Assembly: GCA_029448655.1 (NCBI GenBank)
Contig: JACCLO010000014.1
Span: forward strand, 2,046,001 to 2,110,000
Length of the DNA: 64,000 nucleotides
DNA from: Wolfiporia cocos
Lineage: Eukaryota > Basidiomycota > Agaricomycetes > Polyporales > Phaeolaceae
Reading direction: 5' to 3'
Part shown: positions 63,358 through 64,000 of the stretch, piece after piece
How positions within the stretch are numbered: the stretch's first letter is position 1
Layout: each line of letters opens with the position of its first letter
Position numbers and translations under genes: made by a program
The notes under the pieces: model-generated
What the model was told of the DNA's origin: nothing
Database searches by the model: none
What the model saw: the letters and a program-made list of their open reading frames with translations, nothing else

Positions 63358-64000
63358 ATGAAGGCTTGCTCGCAGCTGCGGAGTGCCGCTGTCGTAATCT
63401 ATGCTTTGCTCCAGTGCTCATATGTCAATGCATCGGTCAAGAAGAGTCGTACGCAACGAATCTCTTGCTGCCCACGCACTGCTCTGCTCATATACACCGA
63501 CAGTACTAGATCCAGTATATACTCGACTCCCCACGGGCACGGTAAAGCCACATGGATGGGCGATGAATATGGCTCAAGTGCAAGCGCACGGACTTGCTAG
63601 TCAGCAGCCGCTGTGGTATAGCTAGTAGGACGCATGAACATTCTTCGTATATTCGCGCGGAGCTTGACCAGACACCGTTCAGCGTGAAGGACTCAGTCTG
63701 GCAAGGAGGAACGATTGAATACAGCGAAATGCAGGAAGCAGCACCGTACTGGTTGTACGCATGTTCGTGCTGTTGATGTCTACTGAAATTTAACAAGTGA
63801 TCCAGCAACGCATGGGTTCCGCTCGCTCATCAGCTTCAAGATGAGACTTTGCTTAACTACACAAAGGTATTTCTGGATCACATCTACGCATCTCAAGAAC
63901 CGTCAGGATACTTCGGCCCATATCCGTTCAACGCATCACTGCCAACGCTGCTCTGGCCGCGTTACTTGACCATGCTGGGTCTTATCGTGCGCTATATCAA
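63358..64000 (+). CDS. Secreted GH127-like (DUF1680, six-hairpin) glycosidase, 5' part only
   Basis: Related to beta-L-arabinofuranosidase-type GH127/DUF1680 proteins of fungi, (alpha/alpha)6 enzymes acting on plant or microbial glycans. Exon 1 (63358-63448) starts MKACSQLRSAAVVIYALLQC, a signal peptide. Intron 63449-63503. Exon 2 reads DPVYTRLPTGTVKPHGW and VQAHGLAS, the family's entry motif (LPxGxVKPxGW). Exon 3 has DSVWQGGTIEYSEMQEAAPY; intron 63755-63805; exon 4 WVPLAHQLQDETLLNYTKVF, then PSGYFGPYPF and LWPRYLTMLGLI, and the window ends inside. The exon 2-3 junction is unresolved: no ordinary GT-AG intron keeps frame; a GC-AG intron (63596-63662) or an indel would. It may therefore be a pseudogene. 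Confidence 0.75.

Overview
The window looks like nuclear DNA of a mushroom-forming fungus (Basidiomycota, Agaricomycetes). Genes are split by many small GT-AG introns of about 45-65 bases, the Argonaute and biotin ligase genes are GC-rich against AT-richer intergenic DNA, and the gene content is fungal: a QDE-2/Ago-type Argonaute with an RGG head, DUF7918 proteins, a tricalbin/Mug190-type C2 protein and Pol III subunit RPC34. There is no bacterial-style operon, no rRNA and no CRISPR. All gene models were spliced by eye from the sequence.

Layout. 1-5.6 kb is repeat-rich and gene-free: a foldback element whose two arms each carry a tRNA-like sequence, a solo LTR with a perfect 5-bp target duplication, and a small repeat/hairpin. 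5.6-19.4 kb carries an Hcs1/IGHMBP2-type helicase (-), an M20 dipeptidase (+), a DUF7918 protein (-) and Argonaute (+). 20.2-40.5 kb holds five isoprenylcysteine methyltransferase (ICMT)-like copies, three open and two broken, interleaved with GDP-mannose 4,6-dehydratase, a second DUF7918 gene and biotin-protein ligase. 41.9-64 kb is denser: an SMP/C2 lipid-transfer protein, two head-to-head GDP-L-fucose synthases, an MFS monocarboxylate-type transporter, a cyclin-box protein, FAD synthase, a small membrane protein, a MITE-like element, RPC34 with a large charged insert, and the 5' part of a secreted GH127-like glycosidase that runs off the window.

How the genes fit together. The dehydratase at 25.5-27.6 kb and the two synthases at 46.9-50.3 kb supply both enzymatic steps from GDP-mannose to GDP-L-fucose, so the de novo pathway is loosely linked within 25 kb, with the second step duplicated. 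The ICMT-like family appears to have expanded locally by tandem and inverted duplication with decay of some copies. The remaining genes are housekeeping or regulatory and show no obvious shared pathway. I found no convincing wholly new system; the most unusual features are the ICMT-like cluster, the linked fucose genes, the tRNA-armed foldback element, the 25-residue tandem repeats in FAD synthase and the RS/K-rich insert in RPC34.
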